DNA of 64,000 nucleotides, taken from contig JBJTCD010000122.1 in NCBI GenBank assembly GCA_046091665.1, forward strand, positions 14,216 to 78,215, given 5' to 3'. Origin of the DNA: CAIUPE01 sp046091665. Lineage in GTDB: Bacteria; Pseudomonadota; Alphaproteobacteria; Rhizobiales; Beijerinckiaceae. Shown in pieces: positions 34,891-42,832 of the stretch. The notes beneath the pieces were generated by a model. The model was not told where the DNA came from and did not search any database. It saw nothing but the letters and a program-made list of their open reading frames with translations. Positions within the stretch are counted from its first letter, which is position 1, and each line of letters starts with the position of its first letter. A program made the translations under genes and the position numbers.

Positions 34891-35862
34891 ATGGCAGATG
34901 ATCTTGTCCTGCCTTTCGCGGTCGAAACGCTCGATCTGCGTGGTCGGGTCGTACGTCTCGGATCATCGATCGATTCCATTTTGACGGGACATGATTATCC
35001 AGTCATCGTCTCTGATCTTTTAGGTCAGGCCGTAGTACTTGCGGCGCTTCTCGGCAGCGCGTTGAAATTCGAAGGACGGTTTCAGGTTCAATCGCGCACG
35101 GATGGTGCGGTATCGATGCTTGTTGTCGATTATGAAGCGCCTGATCGTGTGCGCGGCTACGCGCATTTTGATCGCGCTCTGTTGAGGGAGGGTATGACTC
35201 CGGCTGAGGCCTTGGGTCGCGGTCAATTGGGTCTCACGATTGATCAAGGGTCAAATCTCTCGCGCTATCAAGGGATTGTCGCGCTTGATGGCCAAGGACT
35301 CGAAGAAGCCGCGCAGCAATATTTTCGTCAGTCCGAACAAATTCCGACGCGGGTGCGTTTGGCAACGGGTCGTGTGTCACTCGTTGCCTCATCGTCTGGC
35401 GCGGATGTGATGTGGCGCGCGGGTGGATTGCTCGCGCAATTCATGCCGACTTCACCCGAGCGTCAACGCCGCATCGATCTTCATCCTGGCGATGCGCCGG
35501 AAGGTGTGTCGATTTTTGATCAGACCGACGATGAATCATGGATCGAAACACGCGCGCTTGTTGAGACGATAGAAGATCATGAATTGATTGATCCGACGCT
35601 TTCAAGTGAAGCACTGCTTTATCGTTTGTTTCATGAAAATGGTGTGCGTGTATTTGATGCGGAACCTGTTCATGCGCAATGCCGCTGCTCGCGTGATCGT
35701 ATTTTATCGATGCTCAAAAGCTTCTCGCCAAAAGACCGCGCCGAGATGGTTACCGATGATGGTATGATCGGCGTCACATGCGATTTTTGTTCGAGCCGCT
35801 ATATCATTGCGCCGAATGAAGTTGAGAATCGTTCAGCAATTGAAAATGAGTTGAACTCATGA
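34891..35862 (+). CDS. hslO: Redox-activated chaperone Hsp33
   Basis: A 323-residue cytoplasmic holdase activated by oxidation. The C-terminal zinc centre is complete: CRC near residue 270 and CDFC about 30 residues later. The core has FEGRFQVQSRTDGAVSMLVVDY and the family's GYAHFD. It begins 2 bases after argF, and its stop overlaps the next ATG, so it belongs to the same operon. The argF-hslO pairing is conserved in Hyphomicrobiales. Confidence 0.94.
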   Translation: MADDLVLPFAVETLDLRGRVVRLGSSIDSILTGHDYPVIVSDLLGQAVVLAALLGSALKFEGRFQVQSRTDGAVSMLVVDYEAPDRVRGYAHFDRALLREGMTPAEALGRGQLGLTIDQGSNLSRYQGIVALDGQGLEEAAQQYFRQSEQIPTRVRLATGRVSLVASSSGADVMWRAGGLLAQFMPTSPERQRRIDLHPGDAPEGVSIFDQTDDESWIETRALVETIEDHELIDPTLSSEALLYRLFHENGVRVFDAEPVHAQCRCSRDRILSMLKSFSPKDRAEMVTDDGMIGVTCDFCSSRYIIAPNEVENRSAIENELNS

Positions 35863-36713
35863 GTGTTTTTGATCGGCGGATTACGGCGGTAAGACCTGAC
35901 AGAGCGGCACTCTCCCTTAAAGGACAAATTGAAGCGCCCCTTTATGTTGAAGGCGTTAGAAAAATTGTTTTCGATGGTTCCGCCGATATGCGCCGGGAAC
36001 CCTATCCCGATGCACCCCTCGATACCGAAGCGCTGCATGGTGAAATTTTTATCGAATATGAATGTGATGATGAAGGGTGGAGCTGGGGTCAACTTGAACG
36101 CGATTCCTATGTCGGCTTTGTGCCTTCGAAAGCTTTGACGCGCGATGAAGAAAAGCCAACGCATTATGTGTCTGTGTTGCGCAGTTTTCTTTATGGCGGG
36201 CCGAGCATCAAATTGCCGCCGATGGCCGCCCTGTCGCTTGGCAGTCGCGTTTCGATTGTTGACCACAAAGATCAATTTGCCCTCACGCATCGCGGCCATT
36301 GTTTGATTGCTGATCATCTCCAGCCGATTGAACATCAAGAAAAAGACTTTGTGAGCGTCGCCGAGCGTTTTATTGGCATTCCCTATTATTGGGGCGGCAA
36401 AACAAGTCTGGGTCTTGATTGCTCCGGGCTCGTGCAAGTGGCGTTCGATGCCGCCGGCCTGTCAGCGCCGCGTGATTCCGATATGCAGGAAAGGCAAGTG
36501 GGGCATAGTCTTCCCGTCAATGACTCGCTTTCAAAATTGAAACGCGGCGATTTAATTTTCTGGAAGGGTCATGTCGGCATTATGCGCGATGCGGAGACTT
36601 TGCTTCATGCGAGCGGCCATCACATGCTTGTTGTGAGTGAGTCTTTGCGTGAGGCGATTGATCGGATTGCTGCAAAAGGTGCGGGCCCCGTCACTTCAAT
36701 AAAACGTCTTTAA
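35859..36713 (+). CDS. NlpC/P60 family peptidase with SH3 domains
   Basis: A 284-residue protein. Residues about 1-150 look like paired bacterial SH3-type domains. The C-terminal NlpC/P60 domain has the catalytic cysteine in GLDCSGLVQVAFDAAG and the histidine in WKGHVGIM. Such enzymes cut peptide cross-bridges of peptidoglycan. No signal peptide is evident at this start, which is unusual for a cell-wall enzyme, so the location is uncertain. It overlaps hslO by 4 bases (ATGA). Confidence 0.87.
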   Translation: MSVFDRRITAVRPDRAALSLKGQIEAPLYVEGVRKIVFDGSADMRREPYPDAPLDTEALHGEIFIEYECDDEGWSWGQLERDSYVGFVPSKALTRDEEKPTHYVSVLRSFLYGGPSIKLPPMAALSLGSRVSIVDHKDQFALTHRGHCLIADHLQPIEHQEKDFVSVAERFIGIPYYWGGKTSLGLDCSGLVQVAFDAAGLSAPRDSDMQERQVGHSLPVNDSLSKLKRGDLIFWKGHVGIMRDAETLLHASGHHMLVVSESLREAIDRIAAKGAGPVTSIKRL

Positions 36714-37660
36714 TAGCCGCGACCTTGCTCTACTTGATAAAGGAGCGGTTCGCCGCGTTCTGATCGGCGCACTTGCTCGGCAATCATCTGGCTGATCGCC
36801 ATCGGATCGGAGACCGATGCATTATGCGGCGTGATGGTCACACGCGGATGAAGCCAGAGTGGCGATGAAACGGGCAGCGGTTCAGTTTCAAAAACATCAA
36901 GCACCGCTTCATGAAGTGTGTCGTCGTCAAGGCAACTTAGAATCTCATTCTCTTTTTGCAATCCGCCGCGTCCTGCATTGATCAATGATGGCGCTTTTAC
37001 GCGACCATCGCGCGCTAAGCCTTTCAAGAGTTTCGCATTGATGATGCCGCGCGTTTCAGTCGTGAGCGGCAAGAGCACAATCAGAATATCGGTGCGGGCG
37101 AGGAAGTGAGGGAGTTCCTCATGGCCTGAGAAGAGTTTTATTCCCGATATCGATTTAGGACTGCGATTCCATCCTGCAACGTCAAAACCAAGGATTGATA
37201 ATTTTTCAGCCGCATCTTGCCCGAGCACGCCCATACCCATGATTCCAACGCGCACATGTTCTGCAGCAGGCTGATGATCATCATCACTCCAGAGCTTCTC
37301 GCTTTGCTGTGTGCGATAGCGTCGTATTTGTCTTAAAATTGAAAGTGCATGAAGTACCACATATTCGGTCATCCGCTTTGTGAGATCAGGATCTACCACG
37401 CGCGCTGTAGGAACGGACGGCAAATGCGGATCGCGAAAGAGATGATCAACGCCTGCGCCCAAAGAAAAGATCGCTTTTAAAGATTTGAAATCAGCAAGAG
37501 AACCAGGTGGGTGATACCATGTCATTGCGTAGGCAACAGACTCTTGCTCGAAATCATCACCCAATTTGGCAATTGAAAATTCTGGCAGCAGCGTCTTAAA
37601 ACTTTTGACCCAAGGCTCAGGATCACCAGAACCCATAGCAATTAGAAATGTCTTTTTCAT
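36710..37660 (-). CDS. Glyoxylate/hydroxypyruvate reductase A-type D-2-hydroxyacid dehydrogenase
   Basis: A 316-residue dehydrogenase. The NAD(P) motif is VGIMGMGVLGQDAAEKLSILGF (near residue 140). SLGAGVDHLF, INAGRGGLQKE, DVFETEPLP and the catalytic histidine in VTITPHNASVSDP are GhrA-like. It probably reduces glyoxylate or hydroxypyruvate. Its ATG overlaps the deoA stop (ATGA), so it is coupled to thymidine phosphorylase, which is an uncommon pairing. It is convergent with the NlpC/P60 gene, overlapping it by 4 bases. Confidence 0.87.
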   Translation of the reverse strand: MKKTFLIAMGSGDPEPWVKSFKTLLPEFSIAKLGDDFEQESVAYAMTWYHPPGSLADFKSLKAIFSLGAGVDHLFRDPHLPSVPTARVVDPDLTKRMTEYVVLHALSILRQIRRYRTQQSEKLWSDDDHQPAAEHVRVGIMGMGVLGQDAAEKLSILGFDVAGWNRSPKSISGIKLFSGHEELPHFLARTDILIVLLPLTTETRGIINAKLLKGLARDGRVKAPSLINAGRGGLQKENEILSCLDDDTLHEAVLDVFETEPLPVSSPLWLHPRVTITPHNASVSDPMAISQMIAEQVRRSERGEPLLYQVEQGRGY

Positions 37661-38979
37661 GTGAGATCCGGTGTGATCCGTTCAAGAATGAGCGGTGTTG
37701 GTGCTGGCTTTGTCGATGATAATTTAAATGTGCTCTTGATCGCCGCGTGAGCAAGATCAAAATCTGTCTCGTTACGCGCATGAATCAAACAGAGTGGATC
37801 GCCTTTGTGACAAAAGGTACCAATAGGAAGAAGTTCGCTCAATCCAACGGAAGAATCGATTTGATCTTCTGCACGTTTGCGTCCGCCCCCCAAGCCGATG
37901 ATCGCCACTCCAAGATCGCGTGTAGAAATCTCGGTGACATAACCCTCTTGTTCTGCAAAAGCAGGTTTAATAAGATGCGCGTGCGGCAGATATTGATCCG
38001 GGTGTTCAAGCAAATCTTTCGGCCCGCCAAGTGCAGCAACCATTTTCGAAAAAATAGATGCCGCCGCACCGGAGGAGAATGCGGCTTCAATTTTTGCCCG
38101 CGCTTCATCTTGATGTGAGGCGAGCTTTCCCGTGATCAACATTTCAACACCGAGCGCCACAGTGACATCATGGAGCCTTTGATTGCGATGTTTGCCGGTG
38201 AGATGATCAATTGCCAATTTGACTTCTAAAGCATTGCCCGCCGCATCAGCGAGCGGTTGATCCATATCGGTGATGAGTGCCGTCGTTGGCAATCCTGCGG
38301 CGGTCGCAACATCGGCGATGCTGCGCGCGAGGTCGCGCGCGCTTTCAAGACTCGCCATAAAAGCGCCTGATCCGGTTTTCACATCCATTGCCAATCCATT
38401 CAAACCGGAAGCAAGTTTCTTTGAAAGAATGGATGCCGTGATCAGTGGAATCGATTCAACAGTCGCCGTGACATCACGCAGCGCATAGAGTTTGCGATCA
38501 GCGGGAGCGAGATCGCGTGTTTGCCCGATGATGGCAGTGCCGACCTCCTTTACAGTTTTGCGAAACAAAGCAAGGTCGGGTTGCGAGAGGTAACCGGGAA
38601 TTGAATCAAGTTTATCAAGCGTGCCGCCTGTATGTCCAAGCCCCCGCCCTGAAATCATCGGCACATAGCCGCCACATGCGGCAATTGCCGGCGCGAGAAT
38701 AAGGCTGACCGTATCGCCGATGCCGCCGGTTGAATGTTTATCAAGCATGGGCCCCGGACAATCTTGCCAATCAAGAACAGTTCCGGAATGGGTCATGGTG
38801 CGCGTGAGAGCGACCCGTTCATCGCGCGTCATGCCATTGAAAAACACCGCCATCGCGAAGGCGGCGATTTGCGCGTCGCTCACCGCGCCGGACGTCATGC
38901 CTTCGATAAAGCGGCGAATCTCATCAGGCGAAAGCGAGCCACCATCGCGTTTTTTGCGGATGAGTTCTTGCGGAATCAT
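37657..38979 (-). CDS. deoA: Thymidine phosphorylase
   Basis: A 440-residue pyrimidine nucleoside phosphorylase that splits thymidine to thymine and deoxyribose 1-phosphate. The N-terminal helix begins PQELIRKKRDGGSLSPDEI. The phosphate-binding loop is KHSTGGIGDTVSLILAP, followed by GRGLGHTGGTLDKLDSIPG, and DVKTGSGAFM. Length is typical. AGGGGG precedes the ATG. No other deo gene is adjacent. Confidence 0.95.
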   Translation of the reverse strand: MIPQELIRKKRDGGSLSPDEIRRFIEGMTSGAVSDAQIAAFAMAVFFNGMTRDERVALTRTMTHSGTVLDWQDCPGPMLDKHSTGGIGDTVSLILAPAIAACGGYVPMISGRGLGHTGGTLDKLDSIPGYLSQPDLALFRKTVKEVGTAIIGQTRDLAPADRKLYALRDVTATVESIPLITASILSKKLASGLNGLAMDVKTGSGAFMASLESARDLARSIADVATAAGLPTTALITDMDQPLADAAGNALEVKLAIDHLTGKHRNQRLHDVTVALGVEMLITGKLASHQDEARAKIEAAFSSGAAASIFSKMVAALGGPKDLLEHPDQYLPHAHLIKPAFAEQEGYVTEISTRDLGVAIIGLGGGRKRAEDQIDSSVGLSELLPIGTFCHKGDPLCLIHARNETDFDLAHAAIKSTFKLSSTKPAPTPLILERITPDLT

Positions 38980-39037
38980 GAGTCCCCCTTGTGCCGCAAG
39001 TCTCTACAAGGGTTTTAGAAAAGCAACAGAGATTTTT

Positions 39038-39925
39038 TTAAGCAGCGTAGCGGGTGGCCTCTTCGCCATAATAATCGATATAGCGCGGATTGATGGCTGA
39101 CACCGGCAGTATCACCAGCACATCTGTCGTGCCGAATTGACGGTCAATCACCGCGCCGTCACCAAAGCGCGCGCCCAAACGCAAATAGCCTTTGATTAAG
39201 GGCGGTAAGGCATGAAGTGCTTTACGGGTATCAATTGCGTCGGCATCCATAAGATTCATATTGACGGCTCGACCCGCGACCGGTTTTGCGGCGAGTGCGC
39301 CTTCCGCCGACGCTGTGTGATGGAGAAAGCTCAAGGGTAAAGCGAGCGCATGGGGATCGGTGCCGGAGAGGCTCGCGCAACCGAACATGATGTCAATCTT
39401 ATGCCGGCGGACATAGGCCCAAATACCATGCCAGAGCAATTCAACCGTGCGCTTGTCGCGATAGGCTTTTAAAACGCAGGACCGACCCAACTCCAAGAAA
39501 CGCGCTGTAGGATGCGCGGCCAACATGGGCGCAATATCAAATTCGCTTGCTGTATAAAAGCCACAACCACGTGCGGCCATGCTTTGACGTAACAGTCGAT
39601 AAGTGCCGATGACTTTAGGCTTTTTGTCTTTGTGATCCAAAACAAGGAGATGATCGCAATGCGCATCAAAAGGATCAATATCGCGACGCTTCAAACGCGA
39701 CATCAGATCAGGCGTTGCAAACATTTCCTTATTGAAGACTTTGTAGCGTAAGCGTTGGGCCTTTTTGATTTCTTTTTTTGTGGCCGCGAGGCGTACTTCA
39801 AGCGAGCCGATGCGACCGAGACTATAGGCGGGGTCCGCGCTCACATCATCGATAAATGTCCGGATCAGACGCTGCGCTGGCTCGTCATGCGTCCAATCCC
39901 GAAACCCTTCGCCAAGATCGATCAT
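39038..39925 (-). CDS. olsB: L-ornithine N-alpha-acyltransferase OlsB
   Basis: A 295-residue GNAT-fold acyltransferase of the hemolysin-like/OlsB family. Core motifs are AQRLRYKVFNKEMFA, the acceptor strand VIGTYRLLRQ, and FLELGRSCVLKAYRDKRTVELLWHGIWAY with FGCASLSGTDP. OlsB transfers a 3-hydroxyacyl group from ACP to ornithine, giving lyso-ornithine lipid, a phosphorus-free membrane lipid. No olsA is adjacent. AGGG lies just upstream of the ATG. A Pho-box-like triple repeat sits 57-85 bases upstream, in the gap after the comM-like gene. Confidence 0.87.
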   Translation of the reverse strand: MIDLGEGFRDWTHDEPAQRLIRTFIDDVSADPAYSLGRIGSLEVRLAATKKEIKKAQRLRYKVFNKEMFATPDLMSRLKRRDIDPFDAHCDHLLVLDHKDKKPKVIGTYRLLRQSMAARGCGFYTASEFDIAPMLAAHPTARFLELGRSCVLKAYRDKRTVELLWHGIWAYVRRHKIDIMFGCASLSGTDPHALALPLSFLHHTASAEGALAAKPVAGRAVNMNLMDADAIDTRKALHALPPLIKGYLRLGARFGDGAVIDRQFGTTDVLVILPVSAINPRYIDYYGEEATRYAA

Positions 39926-39981
39926 GATCCCTCATCCTTTCAGCCATTATGGCTGTGATTCTTTCGTCGTATGAAGAAGGG

Positions 39982-40010
39982 ATCACAATTACTCGACAGT
40001 TTTGTGACGG
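39982..40010 (-). promoter_or_regulatory. Candidate Pho box before olsB
   Basis: On the minus strand CCGTCAC (40010-40004), CTGTCGA (39999-39993) and TTGTGAT (39988-39982) repeat every 11 bases. The first two plus spacer, CCGTCACAAAACTGTCGA, match 13 of 18 positions of the Pho box consensus. The site lies 57-85 bases before the olsB ATG. Confidence 0.6.
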
Positions 40011-40012
40011 TT

Positions 40013-41548
40013 TTACGTGTAAAGAATTTGCGCCTGTGACGTACGATAAGAGAGCGCTTCTGCAATGTGAATCCGTTTGATGGTCTCTGTGCCATCAAGA
40101 TCGGCTAGCGTGCGGGATACTTTTAATACGCGATGAAACCCGCGTGCGGTCAAATTCATATGGTCGGCTGCGCTGCGAATAAGGGCGAGACCCGCTTCAT
40201 CGGGCGCGGCAATTTGATCAAGCAAGGAGACGGGGCACGTGGCATTGGTTGTTTCGAGACCTAACCCCTGCGCTTGATAGCGATGCATTTGTCTTTGTCG
40301 GGCAACACGCACACGGCGCGCAATGGAGTCAGACGTCTCGTTTTTTTGCGCAGATAAAAGATCACGCGGCGTAACAGCGGGCACATCAATCGTCAAATCG
40401 ATACGATCGAGAAACGGTCCGGAAATGCGCGATTGATATTGTGCCATGCACACGGCGCTCGGTGCTTTGCGACACGTATAGCCGGGATCAGTCGCATGTC
40501 CGCAGCGACAGGGATTCATCGCGGCGATCAATTGAAATCGTGCCGGATAGGAGATGCGATGCTGCACGCGCGCGATCACCGCTTCTCCGGTTTCTAGAGG
40601 TTGGCGAAGACTGTCGAGCGCTTGCGGGTGAAATTCCGGCAATTCATCGAGAAACAAAACACCACGATGCGCAAGTGACACTTCGCCGGGGCGCGCTTGC
40701 GTGCCACCACCGACAAGGGCGGCCATGGAAGCCGAATGATGCGGCGCGCGAAAGGGTCTTCGATCGGTCAGGCCTTGCTCATCAAGTAAACCCGCAATCG
40801 AATGGATCATCGAGACTTCAAGCAATTCGGGTGGAGTAAGTGGAGGTAAAATCGAAGGCAGGCGTGACGCGAGCATGGATTTGCCTGCACCGGGCGGACC
40901 CGAGAAGAGAAGATTATGCCCGCCAGCGGCTGCGATCTCGAGCACGCGACGCGCGCTGTCTTGGCCTTTGAGTTCGGCCAAATCGGGCAGCGGTTGGCCG
41001 TCCTTGCGGATCGCGGGGGCAGGGCGCGATAAAATCTGTGTGCCTTTGAAATGAGTGGCGAGCTGGATCAAAGAGCGCGGCGCGAGAATGGGAAGATCGG
41101 CAGCGGCCCAAGCCGCTTCGGCACCTGAGGCTGCCGGACAAATCAATCCAAGTCCGCGCTCATGAGCGGCGACAGCGGCGGGCAAAATACCCGCAACAGG
41201 AGCGAGCGAACCATCAAGACCGAGCTCGCCTAAAACCACAAAACCTTCAAGCGCGTCGGAGGGCAAGGCGCCAATCGCCGCCATCAAACCAAGGGCGATG
41301 GGTAAATCAAAATGACTGCCTTCTTTCGGCATATCGGCGGGCGCGAGATTGATGATGATGCGACGTGCGGGCAAAGCGAGGCCGACAGCAGCGAGCGCGC
41401 CGCGCACGCGTTCCCGCGATTCGCCAACCGCTTTATCGGGTAAGCCGACAATGTTGAAGAGCACCCGCCCCGGCATGACTTGCACTTGAACATCGACAGG
41501 TTTCGCATTGACGCCTTCAAAGGCGACGGTTGAAACCCTTACGACCAT
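40013..41548 (-). CDS. comM: YifB/ComM family Mg-chelatase-like AAA+ ATPase
   Basis: A 511-residue protein. The N-terminal Lon-like fold (VNAKPVDVQVQVMPGRVLFNIVGLPDKAVGESRERVRGAL) is followed by AAA+ Walker A GPPGAGKSMLASRLPSILPPL and Walker B GVLFLDELPEF. A C-terminal Mg-chelatase domain contains MNPCRCGH and ends LTARGFHRVLKVSRTLADLDG. ComM is a hexameric helicase promoting branch migration in natural transformation; in other species its role is unclear. Length is typical (about 505). Confidence 0.92.
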   Translation of the reverse strand: MVVRVSTVAFEGVNAKPVDVQVQVMPGRVLFNIVGLPDKAVGESRERVRGALAAVGLALPARRIIINLAPADMPKEGSHFDLPIALGLMAAIGALPSDALEGFVVLGELGLDGSLAPVAGILPAAVAAHERGLGLICPAASGAEAAWAAADLPILAPRSLIQLATHFKGTQILSRPAPAIRKDGQPLPDLAELKGQDSARRVLEIAAAGGHNLLFSGPPGAGKSMLASRLPSILPPLTPPELLEVSMIHSIAGLLDEQGLTDRRPFRAPHHSASMAALVGGGTQARPGEVSLAHRGVLFLDELPEFHPQALDSLRQPLETGEAVIARVQHRISYPARFQLIAAMNPCRCGHATDPGYTCRKAPSAVCMAQYQSRISGPFLDRIDLTIDVPAVTPRDLLSAQKNETSDSIARRVRVARQRQMHRYQAQGLGLETTNATCPVSLLDQIAAPDEAGLALIRSAADHMNLTARGFHRVLKVSRTLADLDGTETIKRIHIAEALSYRTSQAQILYT

Positions 41549-41662
41549 GGGCGCAAGCCCTTATCCGTGGGGAAACGAAGAGGAGCTACGTCATTCGGAT
41601 AAAATGCGGGGCGGGCATTAGGCATGGCTCGTTGATCATACAAGCACGCGCCGCCTCTTCAT

Positions 41663-41680
41663 CCTGTCACATGTGACAGG
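41663..41680. promoter_or_regulatory. Perfect 18-bp palindrome upstream of the comM-like gene
   Basis: CCTGTCACATGTGACAGG reads the same on both strands over 18 bases. It lies 115-132 bases before the comM-like ATG and 23 bases after the yjgN-like stop. No T run follows on either side, so an operator for a dimeric regulator is more likely than a terminator. The regulator is unknown. Confidence 0.6.
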
Positions 41681-41702
41681 GTGGCGTCATGTCGCGGCTT
41701 AC

Positions 41703-42788
41703 TCAAAGACCAAAATCAAAGCCTTCAATATCCACAAACTCCGCAGCGGTGACGTCGCCCGCAGCGCCGGACATGCCACTGATATTATCAAGCGGACCTT
41801 GAGACAGCAGCGCAAGATGAGCGGCTTGATAACGCCACCGTCTCACTTCAGCCCAAGGCCAAGCGAGGCCAAAGGTCAAAAGGATCGCAACGAAATTGCT
41901 GAGCGTGATCCAAATCATCGCGCCGCGTCCGAGAAATGAACGCACGCGATGCCGACGATCAAAAACGAGCGTCGAGAGCGCCACATTGCGTGTACCTGCG
42001 CGATAAAAAATAGAGGCGATAATCAGGCCGAAATACAATGAGACGAAGAGCCAGTGCCAAGCCGAGAAGGATGACATGCCACCAGACATCTCATCCATCA
42101 TCTCGTCGGCCATCAAGTGATGAAACCACATCGGCAGTGCGGTTAGGGGGATCATTGCGAGGATGAGCACGAGAATCGAAAGGCCAAATTGCGCGGCGAT
42201 CGCGCCAAGAGGCGGAGCAATCTCCGCGCGGATGGCGCCGTAACGCACACGACTACCGATATAGCGCCAACTCGCTTTGGTGAAGAAGGGAAGGGCTAAA
42301 CCACCGGTCAGCAAAACCGCGACGGGAAGAAGAATATAGATTGCAAAAGCCGGCCAATAATCACCCCGGAAACCAAAACGAATATCCCGGAAACTTGTCA
42401 TACGGAGTGAAAAAGACAGCGACGCATTGACGATGACCGGCAAGAGAAAAATATACCCAATCAGAAGAATGCTGAAAAAAGGCGAGATCGCCACAAGAAT
42501 ATTGTAAAGAATAAGCGCGCCGACAACGATTAGACGACCGATGAGAATTTTAACCGGCTCGGCATGATAGTCAAAATGATATCCGTCGAGCGTTGTATTC
42601 CGATAGAAATAACGAAGGCGCCGTACTTTGGCCCATGCGGAATAAATTCCAATCGTGATGATCGAGAGCAGAACATTGACAATCCAAATCCCAAAATAAG
42701 TGGATGCGCGACCGTTAAAGATAAACGGATGTTCGCGAAGTTCTGGTGAAGCGCTCTGACTTATCCGTCTGTTCAGGGCATCGCTCAT
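41703..42788 (-). CDS. YjgN family (DUF898) membrane protein
   Basis: A 361-residue protein with about eight transmembrane segments. The family signature appears twice: FNGRASTYFGIWIVNVLLSIITIGIYSAWAKVRRLRYFYRNT near the N-terminus, and ITLSNFVAILLTFGLAWPWAEVRRWRYQAAHL near the C-terminus. That suggests an internal duplication. Function is unknown. It follows mutS by 44 bases on the same strand and may be cotranscribed. Confidence 0.85.
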   Translation of the reverse strand: MSDALNRRISQSASPELREHPFIFNGRASTYFGIWIVNVLLSIITIGIYSAWAKVRRLRYFYRNTTLDGYHFDYHAEPVKILIGRLIVVGALILYNILVAISPFFSILLIGYIFLLPVIVNASLSFSLRMTSFRDIRFGFRGDYWPAFAIYILLPVAVLLTGGLALPFFTKASWRYIGSRVRYGAIRAEIAPPLGAIAAQFGLSILVLILAMIPLTALPMWFHHLMADEMMDEMSGGMSSFSAWHWLFVSLYFGLIIASIFYRAGTRNVALSTLVFDRRHRVRSFLGRGAMIWITLSNFVAILLTFGLAWPWAEVRRWRYQAAHLALLSQGPLDNISGMSGAAGDVTAAEFVDIEGFDFGL

Positions 42789-42832
42789 TTTTTCTACTTT
42801 CTCTCATTTAAACGGAAAGCATTAACGCTCTT

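Noticed and set aside
41663..41680. 18-bp palindrome as a rho-independent terminator
   Set aside because: No T run follows on either strand.
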